Shown: positions 23,649 through 31,932 of the stretch, in pieces
Position numbering within the stretch: position 1 is the stretch's first letter
Layout: every line of letters begins with the position of its first letter
NCBI GenBank assembly: GCA_964412365.1
Contig: CAYPOI010000015.1
Coordinates: 1-41,750 of the forward strand
Reading direction: 5' to 3'
DNA: 41,750 nucleotides
From: CAMTWZ01 sp964412365
Lineage (GTDB): Bacteria > Bacteroidota > Rhodothermia > Balneolales > HLUCCA01
Notes under the pieces: generated by a model
Database searches by the model: none
What the model saw: the letters and a program-made list of their open reading frames with translations, nothing else
What the model was told of the DNA's origin: nothing
Translations under genes and position numbers: made by a program

Positions 23649-24476
23649 ATGTCACAAACCTTTCCTCAATCCGACAAAGAAACCGCAGCGTTGTTGAGCG
23701 CCTATGTGGATCAGGAAGCCAACGCATCCGAACGCGGTTGGGTGGAGCGGCGCATGGCTTCCGAGCCGGCCGTTGGTGCGGCCGTTGAAGCGGAACGCCT
23801 GTTCAAGCAGTTCATCGGTGAACGATGCAAACCGACATCCGCACCTGATTCTCTCCGACTCAGCATCGACGATCTCCTCACCGAAGCGGATGAAACGCCG
23901 GTTCGGTTCTTCAGCAATCGGATTTATTGGGCTGCAGCCGCCGTCGTCCTGTTCAGCGCGATGCTCTACATGTATCAGTTTTTCGTGCTTCCATCCACCT
24001 TCGAGGTCGAAAAATATGCATGGCTTCATTTCGACAAAGGGATGGATGCAGGCGTATTTCTACCGATCTCGGAAACGAGTCCTGCAGCCGCGCATGGCTA
24101 TCTCAAAGACCATCTGGGGATGGATGTGACCGTGCCTACCTTGGCCGGCGCCCGTTTTGTTGGTGTTCAACAGATGGAATTCGTGCCGGGATATGACGCT
24201 CCGGTGCTTACCTATGCCGCCACGAGCGATACCGACCTCATCCATATTTTCGTGTTCAAAGTGGATCAATTGGAACAAGATGTGACCTTGCAGCGCGACG
24301 AAGACGCCATCGCCCTCTGCTCGAAGGATCCCGATGCCGTGCATGTGTCCGATATCAACGGCAAGCATGTGGTCTCGTGGCAATGGCAGGATACGTGGTA
24401 CACCGCCGTCTCGAATCATAGCGGGGATGTGATCGCAGGCATGTTGCCCATCAAGCGCAACGCCGTCACCCTCTGA
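23649..24476 (+). CDS. Anti-sigma-factor-like single-pass membrane protein
   Basis: A 275-residue protein with the layout of anti-ECF-sigma factors: an N-terminal helical region (LLSAYVDQEANASERGWVERR, about 15-35) similar to the anti-sigma fold, one membrane segment at about 94-112 (AAAAVVLFSAMLYMYQFFV), and a periplasmic domain of some 160 residues. The zinc-binding HxxxCxxC motif is absent, which is common in this class. No ECF sigma gene is adjacent, which is unusual. It overlaps crtY by one base (TGATG), so the two are co-expressed. The periplasmic part resembles nothing I can name. Assignment is by layout only. Confidence 0.6.
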   Translation: MSQTFPQSDKETAALLSAYVDQEANASERGWVERRMASEPAVGAAVEAERLFKQFIGERCKPTSAPDSLRLSIDDLLTEADETPVRFFSNRIYWAAAAVVLFSAMLYMYQFFVLPSTFEVEKYAWLHFDKGMDAGVFLPISETSPAAAHGYLKDHLGMDVTVPTLAGARFVGVQQMEFVPGYDAPVLTYAATSDTDLIHIFVFKVDQLEQDVTLQRDEDAIALCSKDPDAVHVSDINGKHVVSWQWQDTWYTAVSNHSGDVIAGMLPIKRNAVTL

Positions 24477-25534
24477 TGCGCATCGCGATCGCAGGAGCCG
24501 GCGCTGCCGGACTCAGTCTTGCGCTCCACCTGACACGCGCAACCATCCCGGATCTTCAAATTTCCCTGACGGATCGTTCCTTTGAACCCGCCTCCGATAA
24601 AACCTGGTGCTTTTGGGATGAGGATAGCGTCATCCTTCCCGGCATGGTGCGCAAGGAATGGACGGTTCTGAACATCAACGGTCCGATGGGCACCTTCACC
24701 CAACCCATCCGACAGCATACGTATCGGATGGTGGACAGCGGAACCTTCAAGAGGCTCGCTTCATCTGAATTGGGTGATACTGTTGAGCGGATTGAAGCGC
24801 CCATCACCCAAACCGATCCGAATGCCGACTTGGTGTTTCAGAGCGTGACACCACCCTCCCTCATCGAGCCCTATTTGAAACAGCATTTTCTGGGTTGGGA
24901 GGTGGTGATGGAAAAACCGGTGTTCGATCCGGATGTGGCCACCATCATGGATTTCAAGGTGGATCAATCGCACGGCTTCGCGTTCATGTATTTGCTTCCG
25001 ATTTCTGCTACCGAGGCCCTGGTCGAATACACGCTGTTCACGGATGTGGTGCTTGAAAAAGAGCTGTATCGGGATGAAATCAAGCGCTATTTGAGTGTGA
25101 CTTTTCCGGGTGCGGAGTATACTATGATGCGTGAGGAATTCGGTGTGATCCCGATGGTGCCCGGCGCATGGACCCCTGGTGAAGGACGAGTACAAAACAT
25201 CGGTGGGGCGGCGGGATTGGCGAAGCCGTCCACAGGCTACACCTTTGCCCGCATCCAACGTGATTCTTCACAAATCGCGGCTTCGTTACAGGTCGGAAAG
25301 CTGCATAGACTTTCCCCATCTGACCGACGAAAAGAATGGATGGATGAGATGATCATCCGCATCATCCGTGAGGATCCGTCGCACGCCGTTCACGTCTTCG
25401 AACACCTGTTCAGAACAAACGGGATGGATCTCATGCTTCGGTTCCTCGACGAAAAAACGTCCTTGGCCGAAGACCTGCGCATCATGTCGAGCGTGCCAAG
25501 TTGGTGGGAATTCGTGAAACGCGTTCGGATTTAG
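24476..25534 (+). CDS. crtY: Lycopene beta-cyclase
   Basis: Cyclises the ends of lycopene to beta-ionone rings, giving beta-carotene. The 352-residue protein starts with a Rossmann FAD/NAD motif (IAIAGAGAAGLSLALHL), has the CrtY signature DKTWCFWDE, the central block (FAFMYLLPISATEALVEYT) and the later EEFGVIPM and GGAAGLAKPSTGY. These match CrtY/CrtL-type cyclases rather than the small CrtYcd type. No other carotenoid genes (crtB, crtI) are in the window. It is last in a three-gene set and overlaps the convergent hydrolase gene by 4 bp. Confidence 0.9.
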   Translation: MRIAIAGAGAAGLSLALHLTRATIPDLQISLTDRSFEPASDKTWCFWDEDSVILPGMVRKEWTVLNINGPMGTFTQPIRQHTYRMVDSGTFKRLASSELGDTVERIEAPITQTDPNADLVFQSVTPPSLIEPYLKQHFLGWEVVMEKPVFDPDVATIMDFKVDQSHGFAFMYLLPISATEALVEYTLFTDVVLEKELYRDEIKRYLSVTFPGAEYTMMREEFGVIPMVPGAWTPGEGRVQNIGGAAGLAKPSTGYTFARIQRDSSQIAASLQVGKLHRLSPSDRRKEWMDEMIIRIIREDPSHAVHVFEHLFRTNGMDLMLRFLDEKTSLAEDLRIMSSVPSWWEFVKRVRI

Positions 25535-26982
25535 TCGATCCAAACCGCACGGGCGGCGCTTTCCTGGCTGTTGCGACTCACGGCGGTCACCAGATAGACA
25601 TAACTCGTGCCGGGACGCACATCCGTATCGACAAAACTCGGCATACCGGTGACCTCGATCAGATGCTCCGCATCGGCAGGAAGCGTGGGATCGTACGGCA
25701 GATGATCGGTTGTGAACCGATAAATCGCATATCGGGCCGCGCCATCCACGTCATCCCACGTCAGCTGGATGGAGGTGCGCTCGGATCGGTCGAATTGAAT
25801 GCCATCGATGGGTTCGGGTACCGATTCCATCAGCCAAGGCATATGCGGAACCAAGGCCTTGCGGGAATAATAATTGGTTTTCAGGCTGTCTTGAAATCCG
25901 CCTGGGTGATCGATGAGGGATTTCGTGCGAAAATAGATCACGCCATCGGAACCGTTGCTCTCGCGGCGGTTCAGAAGGATCTGCTTGCTTAGTTCGGATG
26001 CCGGCCACGGACGGTATGGCGCCAATCCAACATACAAATGGCGATCGAAGGATGCGGCGGCTTGGCTCCACCAATTCAAAAGAGGTTCATAAGGCGCCAG
26101 TTGATGTGTCGTTTCCCAATACAATTGAGGGGTGATGTAATCCATTTTTTGGGCTTCGAACCATGCGAGCGCATCGGCATACAGACTATGATAGCCTTCC
26201 GTGCCACGCGTACCGGCGTCGCAGTTCAGACGGATACCGAACGGCGAAATACCGAATTTCACGAGAGGATCAATCGCCTTGATGGTATCATGAACCTGAG
26301 CGACCATCTTATTGATATTGTCGCGACGCCAATCATGCACATCCTTAAACGTGGACCCATACGCTTTGAACTCACGCTCATCCTCACGAGTGATTTTTGG
26401 ATTGTAGGGATAGAAGTAATCGTCGAAGTGGATTCCATCCACATCATAGCGCTGAACGATATCGGCCACCACATCCGCCACAAATTGCCTCACTTCAGGC
26501 ATTCCCGGATTCAACATGGCATAGGTTCCGGTGGATGACGTGAAATACAACATCCAATCCGGGTTGCGCTTTCCGATATGGTCTGCCGACCATTTATAGG
26601 TGTTCGTATCGCGATGCGCCCGGTACGGATTCATCCATGCATGCAATTCCAAGCCGCGCTTATGGGATTCTTGAACGGCGAATTCCAACGGGTCCCATAT
26701 CGGAATGGGCGCCACACCTTGCATGCCACTCAGCCAATACGACCACGGCTCATACGGTGACGGGAATAGGGCATCGGCTTCGGTACGGACCTGAAAAAAG
26801 ACCGCATTCATGCCCATCGCTTTGATCTCATCGAGATTGCGGATGAGTTCTTGCTGTTGCTGTTCGGTTGAGAGTGTTCTCGCCGATGGCCAGTCCAGAT
26901 TCACAACAGTGGTGAGCCAAACGCCTCGCATTTCCTGTTTTGGTGGCGGTGCGATGAGTAGGAGAAACAGTAGAATGAACAT
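25531..26982 (-). CDS. GHL10-type glycoside hydrolase with C-terminal Fn3-like domain
   Basis: A 483-residue secreted hydrolase of the DUF187/GHL10 family (YngK-like), related to TIM-barrel glycosidases. The short hydrophobic N-terminus is probably a signal sequence. Family blocks: EMRGVWLTTVVNLDWP, ELHAWMNPYRAH, DGIHFDDYFYP and YYTPQL-type DYITPQLYWE. The acidic DGIHFDDY segment is the likely catalytic region. Residues about 390-483 look like a fibronectin-III domain (SIQLTWDDVDGAARYAIYRF). The substrate is not established; peptidoglycan-derived or other glycans are guesses. The ATG at 26982 is preferred over a GTG one codon upstream. It lies 9 bp after a secreted TPR gene. Confidence 0.87.
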   Translation of the reverse strand: MFILLFLLLIAPPPKQEMRGVWLTTVVNLDWPSARTLSTEQQQQELIRNLDEIKAMGMNAVFFQVRTEADALFPSPYEPWSYWLSGMQGVAPIPIWDPLEFAVQESHKRGLELHAWMNPYRAHRDTNTYKWSADHIGKRNPDWMLYFTSSTGTYAMLNPGMPEVRQFVADVVADIVQRYDVDGIHFDDYFYPYNPKITREDEREFKAYGSTFKDVHDWRRDNINKMVAQVHDTIKAIDPLVKFGISPFGIRLNCDAGTRGTEGYHSLYADALAWFEAQKMDYITPQLYWETTHQLAPYEPLLNWWSQAAASFDRHLYVGLAPYRPWPASELSKQILLNRRESNGSDGVIYFRTKSLIDHPGGFQDSLKTNYYSRKALVPHMPWLMESVPEPIDGIQFDRSERTSIQLTWDDVDGAARYAIYRFTTDHLPYDPTLPADAEHLIEVTGMPSFVDTDVRPGTSYVYLVTAVSRNSQESAARAVWID

Positions 26983-26991
26983 CACGGCAAA

Positions 26992-27903
26992 TCAGTGGAT
27001 AGGTGAGGCAGAATGTTGGGCGTTGATGCGTTTGGCGATGAGCAGCAATTTCGATCGGCTCTCTTGTCGGATGTGGGCGAACTCGGGTTGCTTGGACTGC
27101 ATCACCATCATGTATCCTTTGCGCGCTTCGGCATACGATCCGGCTGATTCGCGTAAACGTGCCAGGTGATAAATGGCGATGATATTTTTGGGTTGCTGTT
27201 TCACGAGCATGTCCAGATAGGTGATCGCATCGGTCGGACGGTCCTCTTTTTCCATCACATGCGCCATCACCATCATGGCATCGTATTTCACATCGCTGGT
27301 TCCGGTCGCCACGTGATGCAGAAGGCGTAGTCCGGCTTGTTTGTCACCCGATAAACCGGCCAGAGTCGCCATCCAGCGGATCTCACCAGGAATGCTTCCG
27401 ACCATATACTGAAACACGCCCTGACCCATCATCGCGTTCGGGTTCGCATCCCCGTAAGCCATCAACTCTTTGGTAAAGGAATACCCCTTCATCCCGCTTT
27501 GGATCGCGATTCGATATTCTTTTTCGCTGGCGGCCACCAAACTGCGATAGCCATGCAAGCCGCTCATCAACAGCACGACGCTGGTATCGCCGGGGGATGT
27601 TTCCAGATGCTTCATCCCTACTTGTATCGCCCGATCGGACCTTTTCAGAAAAGAGGCGCCATGATGGGAATCATTTCCGGCGAAGAAATACGCCCAGAAC
27701 GGGATCATCGACGAAAAGAAATAGGGTCGCGGATCGTTTGGATGCGAGCGGATGAGGGCATTGAACGTCGAATCAGCCCGAACCCAATCGGTGGCATAGA
27801 ACGCATCGATCCCACGATCGAGCGTGCGATTGAAGGAGCCGGATTGCGCCTGAAGAGCGGACGCACCGAGTCCGATAAGTATACAGAGAAACCAACGTCG
27901 CAT
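26992..27903 (-). CDS. Secreted TPR-like protein
   Basis: A 303-residue protein with a signal peptide (MRRWFLCILIGLGASALQAQ). TPR-like helical pairs are clear at the C-terminus (YLDMLVKQQPKNIIAIYHLA, then LRESAGSYAEARKGYM); the middle part is helical with conserved glycine turns but more divergent. Likely periplasmic, with a scaffolding role. It follows the GltP-type symporter after 7 bp and precedes the glycoside hydrolase by 9 bp, so all are probably one transcript. Confidence 0.78.
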   Translation of the reverse strand: MRRWFLCILIGLGASALQAQSGSFNRTLDRGIDAFYATDWVRADSTFNALIRSHPNDPRPYFFSSMIPFWAYFFAGNDSHHGASFLKRSDRAIQVGMKHLETSPGDTSVVLLMSGLHGYRSLVAASEKEYRIAIQSGMKGYSFTKELMAYGDANPNAMMGQGVFQYMVGSIPGEIRWMATLAGLSGDKQAGLRLLHHVATGTSDVKYDAMMVMAHVMEKEDRPTDAITYLDMLVKQQPKNIIAIYHLARLRESAGSYAEARKGYMMVMQSKQPEFAHIRQESRSKLLLIAKRINAQHSASPIH

Positions 27904-27910
27904 AGGGGTA

Positions 27911-29215
27911 TCAGTCGTCGTAATGAGCTTCGCCCAATTTTCCTTCTTTAAACGCGACGGCTACCGACACCGCCGCATCGCCCGTCACATTCACAACGGT
28001 GCGGCACATATCAAGAATACGATCCACACCGAGAATTAGTGCGATGCCCTCAACTGGAACATCAACGGACTTCAACACAATCACGAGCATGATGATTCCC
28101 GCACCCGGCACAGCCGCCGTTCCGATCGATGCCAACAATGCGGTGAAGACGATGGTCAGCTGTTCGGCGAAGGTGATATCGTTGCCAATGGCCATGGAGA
28201 TGAATACCGCGGCAACGGCTTGATACAGACTGGTTCCATCCATGTTGATGGTGGCACCGACCGGAAGCACAAAGCTGGACACCTCTTCATCCACACCGAG
28301 ATGTTTTTCGACTCGTTCCATCGTCACAGGCAAGGTTGCGGCACTGGAACTGGTTGAAAACGCAAGCAAAAGTGCCGGACGCATGGCCCTTAAAAAATCC
28401 ACCAACCGCATGTTGCTGTACATCTTGAACAGGGATGTGTACACGATCAGAACATGCAAAATCAGCCCGATGATGACCGTCATCGTGTACCAGCCAAGCG
28501 CTTGTAGCAACGTGAGGGCTTGGCCTAGATCATCGCCTGCCAGATCAATGATGACGGACGAGAGCAAGGCGAACACACCATATGGCGCGATCACCATGAT
28601 CATGTCCACGATTTTGATGATCACATCATTCATCGCATCGAAGAAATTGATCAGAATCTGACTTTTCTCGCTCTTGATCTGGACAATGCCAACACCGAAC
28701 AACACCGCGATGAACACGACCTGCAGCATGCTGCTGTTGCTGCTCATGGCGGAAAACAGGTTCTCAGGCACCACATCCACAATCGGCTGCAATGGACTCT
28801 GATTCAGAACGTTTTCGGCTGTCTGAGTCCGTGCTTCCAAATTCCCTTGATAACTCGACATCAGGGTTTCTTTGGTTTCCTGCGGTAGGGCTTCCCAGGG
28901 TTTGATGATGTTCACGACCGCCAAACCGATGGTGATGGCGAACACGGTGGTCAGCATATAGATGCCGATGGTTCGTCCCCCCATCCGCGATAATTTCTTG
29001 ATGTCGTTCAAATTCGCGACCCCTGCGATCAAGGAAGCCAGTACCAGGGGCACGGCGATCAGCTTGAGTAAGGTCACGAAAATGGTGCCGACCGGCTTGA
29101 TATAGTCGTTCGTGAAGTCGTTCATCCCGGTTTGGGACGAAATCAAGCCCCAGATGAGTCCGGTGAACAGACCCAGCAGGATTTGCCAGTGGAGTTTACG
29201 GTACCACGGTGTCAT
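27911..29215 (-). CDS. Dicarboxylate/amino acid:cation symporter (GltP/DctA type)
   Basis: A 434-residue DAACS-family importer of glutamate, aspartate or C4-dicarboxylates, driven by sodium or protons. Signature motifs: the serine-rich loop SSSAATLPVTMERVEKHL and the TM7 motif ATINMDGTSLYQAV, with the HP2 region GTAAVPGAGI and the TM8 LGVDRILDMCRT. The arginine in TM8 (DRILDMCRT) is the residue that in many family members reads an acidic side chain. Its start overlaps the stop of the small upstream membrane gene as ATGA. Confidence 0.93.
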   Translation of the reverse strand: MTPWYRKLHWQILLGLFTGLIWGLISSQTGMNDFTNDYIKPVGTIFVTLLKLIAVPLVLASLIAGVANLNDIKKLSRMGGRTIGIYMLTTVFAITIGLAVVNIIKPWEALPQETKETLMSSYQGNLEARTQTAENVLNQSPLQPIVDVVPENLFSAMSSNSSMLQVVFIAVLFGVGIVQIKSEKSQILINFFDAMNDVIIKIVDMIMVIAPYGVFALLSSVIIDLAGDDLGQALTLLQALGWYTMTVIIGLILHVLIVYTSLFKMYSNMRLVDFLRAMRPALLLAFSTSSSAATLPVTMERVEKHLGVDEEVSSFVLPVGATINMDGTSLYQAVAAVFISMAIGNDITFAEQLTIVFTALLASIGTAAVPGAGIIMLVIVLKSVDVPVEGIALILGVDRILDMCRTVVNVTGDAAVSVAVAFKEGKLGEAHYDD

Positions 29216-29460
29216 TCGGCCGTGTTGTCTTTTGGAAAGCGTTTCATGATGGCATAAGCGACCATGATGTACCCGATCACCAACAGGATTGGAGCCACAT
29301 ACAGAGCGTAGGTGCCCAGAAATTCATTTTCGATGTACATCCCGCCATAGGCAACGGCCAGCAGAAATACGGCCAATCCGAACAGTTGATAGTTTTTCGC
29401 GGAGAGGATAGGTTCTGCTAAGGCAGCAGATTTGATCTTAGGGCGTGCGGAACGTGGCAT
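29212..29460 (-). CDS. Small two-helix membrane protein (DUF3098-like)
   Basis: An 82-residue protein with a basic N-terminus and two hydrophobic segments (about 26-45 and 52-70). The outline KNYQLFGLAVFLL...APILLVIGYIMVAYAIMKRF recalls the DUF3098 family of Bacteroidota, whose function is unknown. It overlaps the symporter gene by 4 bp, so they are translationally coupled. Divergent from maf across a 53-bp gap. Confidence 0.68.
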   Translation of the reverse strand: MPRSARPKIKSAALAEPILSAKNYQLFGLAVFLLAVAYGGMYIENEFLGTYALYVAPILLVIGYIMVAYAIMKRFPKDNTAE

Positions 29461-29513
29461 AGCGATATTAAAGGTTTATCGAAGATACAAAGGCTTCCCC
29501 TATCTTCCGACCC

Positions 29514-30098
29514 ATGACCCGATTCATCCTCGCATCCGCATCTCCGCGGCGGCACCACTTGCTCACCATGTGTGGGTTTCAGTTCGATGTGATTCCAAGT
29601 ACTGTGGATGAAACCTTCGACGACGCCCTACCCCCGCACATCCAAGCCACGCGTCTGTCCGAACTCAAAGCGGCGGATATTGCCCCGCGCCACCCGGATA
29701 CGTGGGTCCTCGCTGCCGATACCATCGTCGTGCTGAACGGCCATCAGCTCGCCAAGCCCGACAACCCCGCCCATGCCCATGAGATGCTCCGTTCTCTGAG
29801 CGGATGCACCCATCAAGTGATCACCGGCGTGACCATGCAGCGCGGAACCGAGATCCATTCCTTCCATGTCTGCACGGATGTGACCTTCGCCGAACTCAGT
29901 GACCGCGAAATCTCTCAATATGTGGCCACAGGCAGCCCGATGGACAAAGCCGGCGGCTATGGAATTCAAGACGACCTCGGAGCGTTGTTCATTGAACAGA
30001 TCAACGGATGCTATTATAATGTGGTGGGGTTGCCCCTGCAGAAGTTCTACACGTTGGTGAAGCGATTGGCACCTGAAATTTTGAATGTTGAAGTTTGA
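29514..30098 (+). CDS. maf: Maf family nucleotide pyrophosphatase
   Basis: Maf proteins hydrolyse non-canonical or standard nucleoside triphosphates to monophosphates; family members act on dTTP/UTP or m7GTP and have been linked to septum formation. The 194-residue protein shows ILASASPRR at 5-13, DETFDD and LSELKA around 38-54, the metal-binding VLAADTIV, and SPMDKAGGYGIQ near 143. The C-terminal residues EILNVEV and the TGA stop are written by a TTGAATGTTGAA-type repeat, suggesting that the gene's end was altered by repeat insertion or growth. Confidence 0.93.
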   Translation: MTRFILASASPRRHHLLTMCGFQFDVIPSTVDETFDDALPPHIQATRLSELKAADIAPRHPDTWVLAADTIVVLNGHQLAKPDNPAHAHEMLRSLSGCTHQVITGVTMQRGTEIHSFHVCTDVTFAELSDREISQYVATGSPMDKAGGYGIQDDLGALFIEQINGCYYNVVGLPLQKFYTLVKRLAPEILNVEV

Positions 30099-30115
30099 AT
30101 GTTGAATTGAAGACC
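30079..30115. repeat. TTGAATGTTGAA short repeat at the end of maf
   Basis: TTGAATGTTGAAG, TTTGAATGTTGAA and TTGAAGACCA follow each other across the last codons of maf and the gap to the next gene. An inverted copy with the same TTGAAGACCA end lies at 33811-33847, about 3.7 kb away. Confidence 0.8.
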
Positions 30116-30117
30116 AC

Positions 30118-31932
30118 ATGAACTACTCCCGTCCTCCCATCCTCCTGTTCATTCTTCTTCTCTTCTCCGGTGTGCTCCAGGCACAGCCGGCGCAGGTGGA
30201 GTACACTCAGGCCTTGCGGTTGATGGATGTGCGTGAGTATGAACAAGCCTTGCCCATCCTTTTGAGGCTGCATCGCGAGGATCCATCCAACTACCCTATT
30301 CTGGACCGTGCCATCACCTGCCTTGTGGAGCTGAAGCGCTACCCGGAAGCCATCACGATGTTGGAGCGTCGCCTCGATCGTCGCTATCGCGATATTGTGG
30401 TGGCCGTGCGACTCGGCGAAGTGCATCACATCGCCGCCGACACCGCCAAAGCGCGGGAAGTCTGGATGAAAACCATCGAATCGAATCCGCAAGACCTCAA
30501 TGCGTATCGGTATGTGGCCGAGACCATGGCCAATCGTCGCGATTTCCTCTCATCCATTTCATTGTATCGGCAGGCACGTGAGCGGTTCAACGCGCCCGAT
30601 TTGTTCGTGATGGAAATCGCCACCAATCATGTGAATGCCGGACAATCAAGCGAAGGAGTGAGAGAATTCATCCGCTACGCCGAGCAAAATCCACAGAATA
30701 CGCAAGTCATCCTACGACAGATCCTGCGGTTCGGCGACCCGGACCTGAACGACCTCGCTATCCTCGAAATCGAAGACCGAGGCCTCACATCCCGCCCTCA
30801 TCATGAACTGATGATCGGCTTGCTGATGGAGCAAGGCTATTTCCGCCGTGCGTATCAATCGGCCCGACAATATGAATTGGCCGCTCCCGACGGCCAATAC
30901 CCCCAGTTTCAGATCGCATCCCGCTTGCGGGCCCAAAACCAATTCGAACTTGCCGCTCAGGCCTATGGCTATTATGTAGGGAGTTCGCGTCATCCGCTCC
31001 GTGCCGATGCGATGATCGAACAAGCACGAACACGAGTGACCGAAGCGGATGTGCTTGAATTTGAGAACCTTGATTCGGACGGACGAGTGGACAAGATCAT
31101 CGAAGAAGCCGACTCCCTGTTGTCCCTTTTTTCGAGCGATTTCGGAACGCATCCGCGACAGACCGAAGCTTGGCTGTTGCATGCCGAACTGCAACTCGAT
31201 TTCATGAAGAAAACCGATGCGACGCGGCAGTATGCCGACCGACTCAGCCGCACGCCGTCCAACATCGATCATCTGTCCGCCTATGAGTATTTGCAGGGCC
31301 GTTTGCATCTGATGTCGGGTGAATTCTCCCAAGCCCGGGTTTCCTTCACACGAAGCAACCGGGCGGTGCGAACGGGCGAGCGCGCCGAGCTCACGCGGTA
31401 TTTCTTGGCCTTAACGGATTTCTATGCCGGCGATTTCGAGTTCGCACGTTTGCAGATGCGGGCGCTGGAGCGGATGTCTACCTCGATCTACGCCAACGAT
31501 GCCATCCAATTGCGGCGCTGGCTCACCGAAGGCACGGCTGGCGACACCACAGGCGTGGCGATGTGTGGTTTCGCCGACGGACTCTATCAACTGGCACGGG
31601 GCGACACATCCGCCGCGAGGCAACGGTTTGACGAAGGGCTGAGGGACGAGGCGTCGGGATTGCGGCCCGAAATCCTGACTCAAGCCGTGAAATTGTATCG
31701 CCGCTCCGATCCGCAACAAGCTCTTGCCTTGCTCGACAATTGGCTGCCCCGTTTCTCCGTCAATCCGAATAAAGAACAGCATTTGTGGCTGAAAGCCCGC
31801 ATCTTGGATGCGCAGGATCGGCATGCCGAAGCGATGTCGGTCTACATCGAAACCCTCGAATCGTTTCCGGTGGGGTTCTATTCCGACCGCATCCGAGCCC
31901 GCCTCATCGACCTCAACTCTATCGCATTATGA
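30118..31932 (+). CDS. Large secreted TPR protein
   Basis: A 604-residue protein with a signal peptide (MNYSRPPILLFILLLFSGVLQA). Tetratricopeptide-like repeats run over most of the length (for example EYTQALRLMDVREYEQALPI, AVRLGEVHHIAADTAKARE, RGRLHLMSGEFSQAR-like QGRLHLMSGEFSQARVSF). Likely periplasmic or at the inner face of the outer membrane. The specific role is unknown; BamD-like or gliding/secretion scaffolds share the fold, but nothing specific points there. Its stop overlaps the next gene as ATGA, a strong sign that the two act together. Confidence 0.82.
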   Translation: MNYSRPPILLFILLLFSGVLQAQPAQVEYTQALRLMDVREYEQALPILLRLHREDPSNYPILDRAITCLVELKRYPEAITMLERRLDRRYRDIVVAVRLGEVHHIAADTAKAREVWMKTIESNPQDLNAYRYVAETMANRRDFLSSISLYRQARERFNAPDLFVMEIATNHVNAGQSSEGVREFIRYAEQNPQNTQVILRQILRFGDPDLNDLAILEIEDRGLTSRPHHELMIGLLMEQGYFRRAYQSARQYELAAPDGQYPQFQIASRLRAQNQFELAAQAYGYYVGSSRHPLRADAMIEQARTRVTEADVLEFENLDSDGRVDKIIEEADSLLSLFSSDFGTHPRQTEAWLLHAELQLDFMKKTDATRQYADRLSRTPSNIDHLSAYEYLQGRLHLMSGEFSQARVSFTRSNRAVRTGERAELTRYFLALTDFYAGDFEFARLQMRALERMSTSIYANDAIQLRRWLTEGTAGDTTGVAMCGFADGLYQLARGDTSAARQRFDEGLRDEASGLRPEILTQAVKLYRRSDPQQALALLDNWLPRFSVNPNKEQHLWLKARILDAQDRHAEAMSVYIETLESFPVGFYSDRIRARLIDLNSIAL

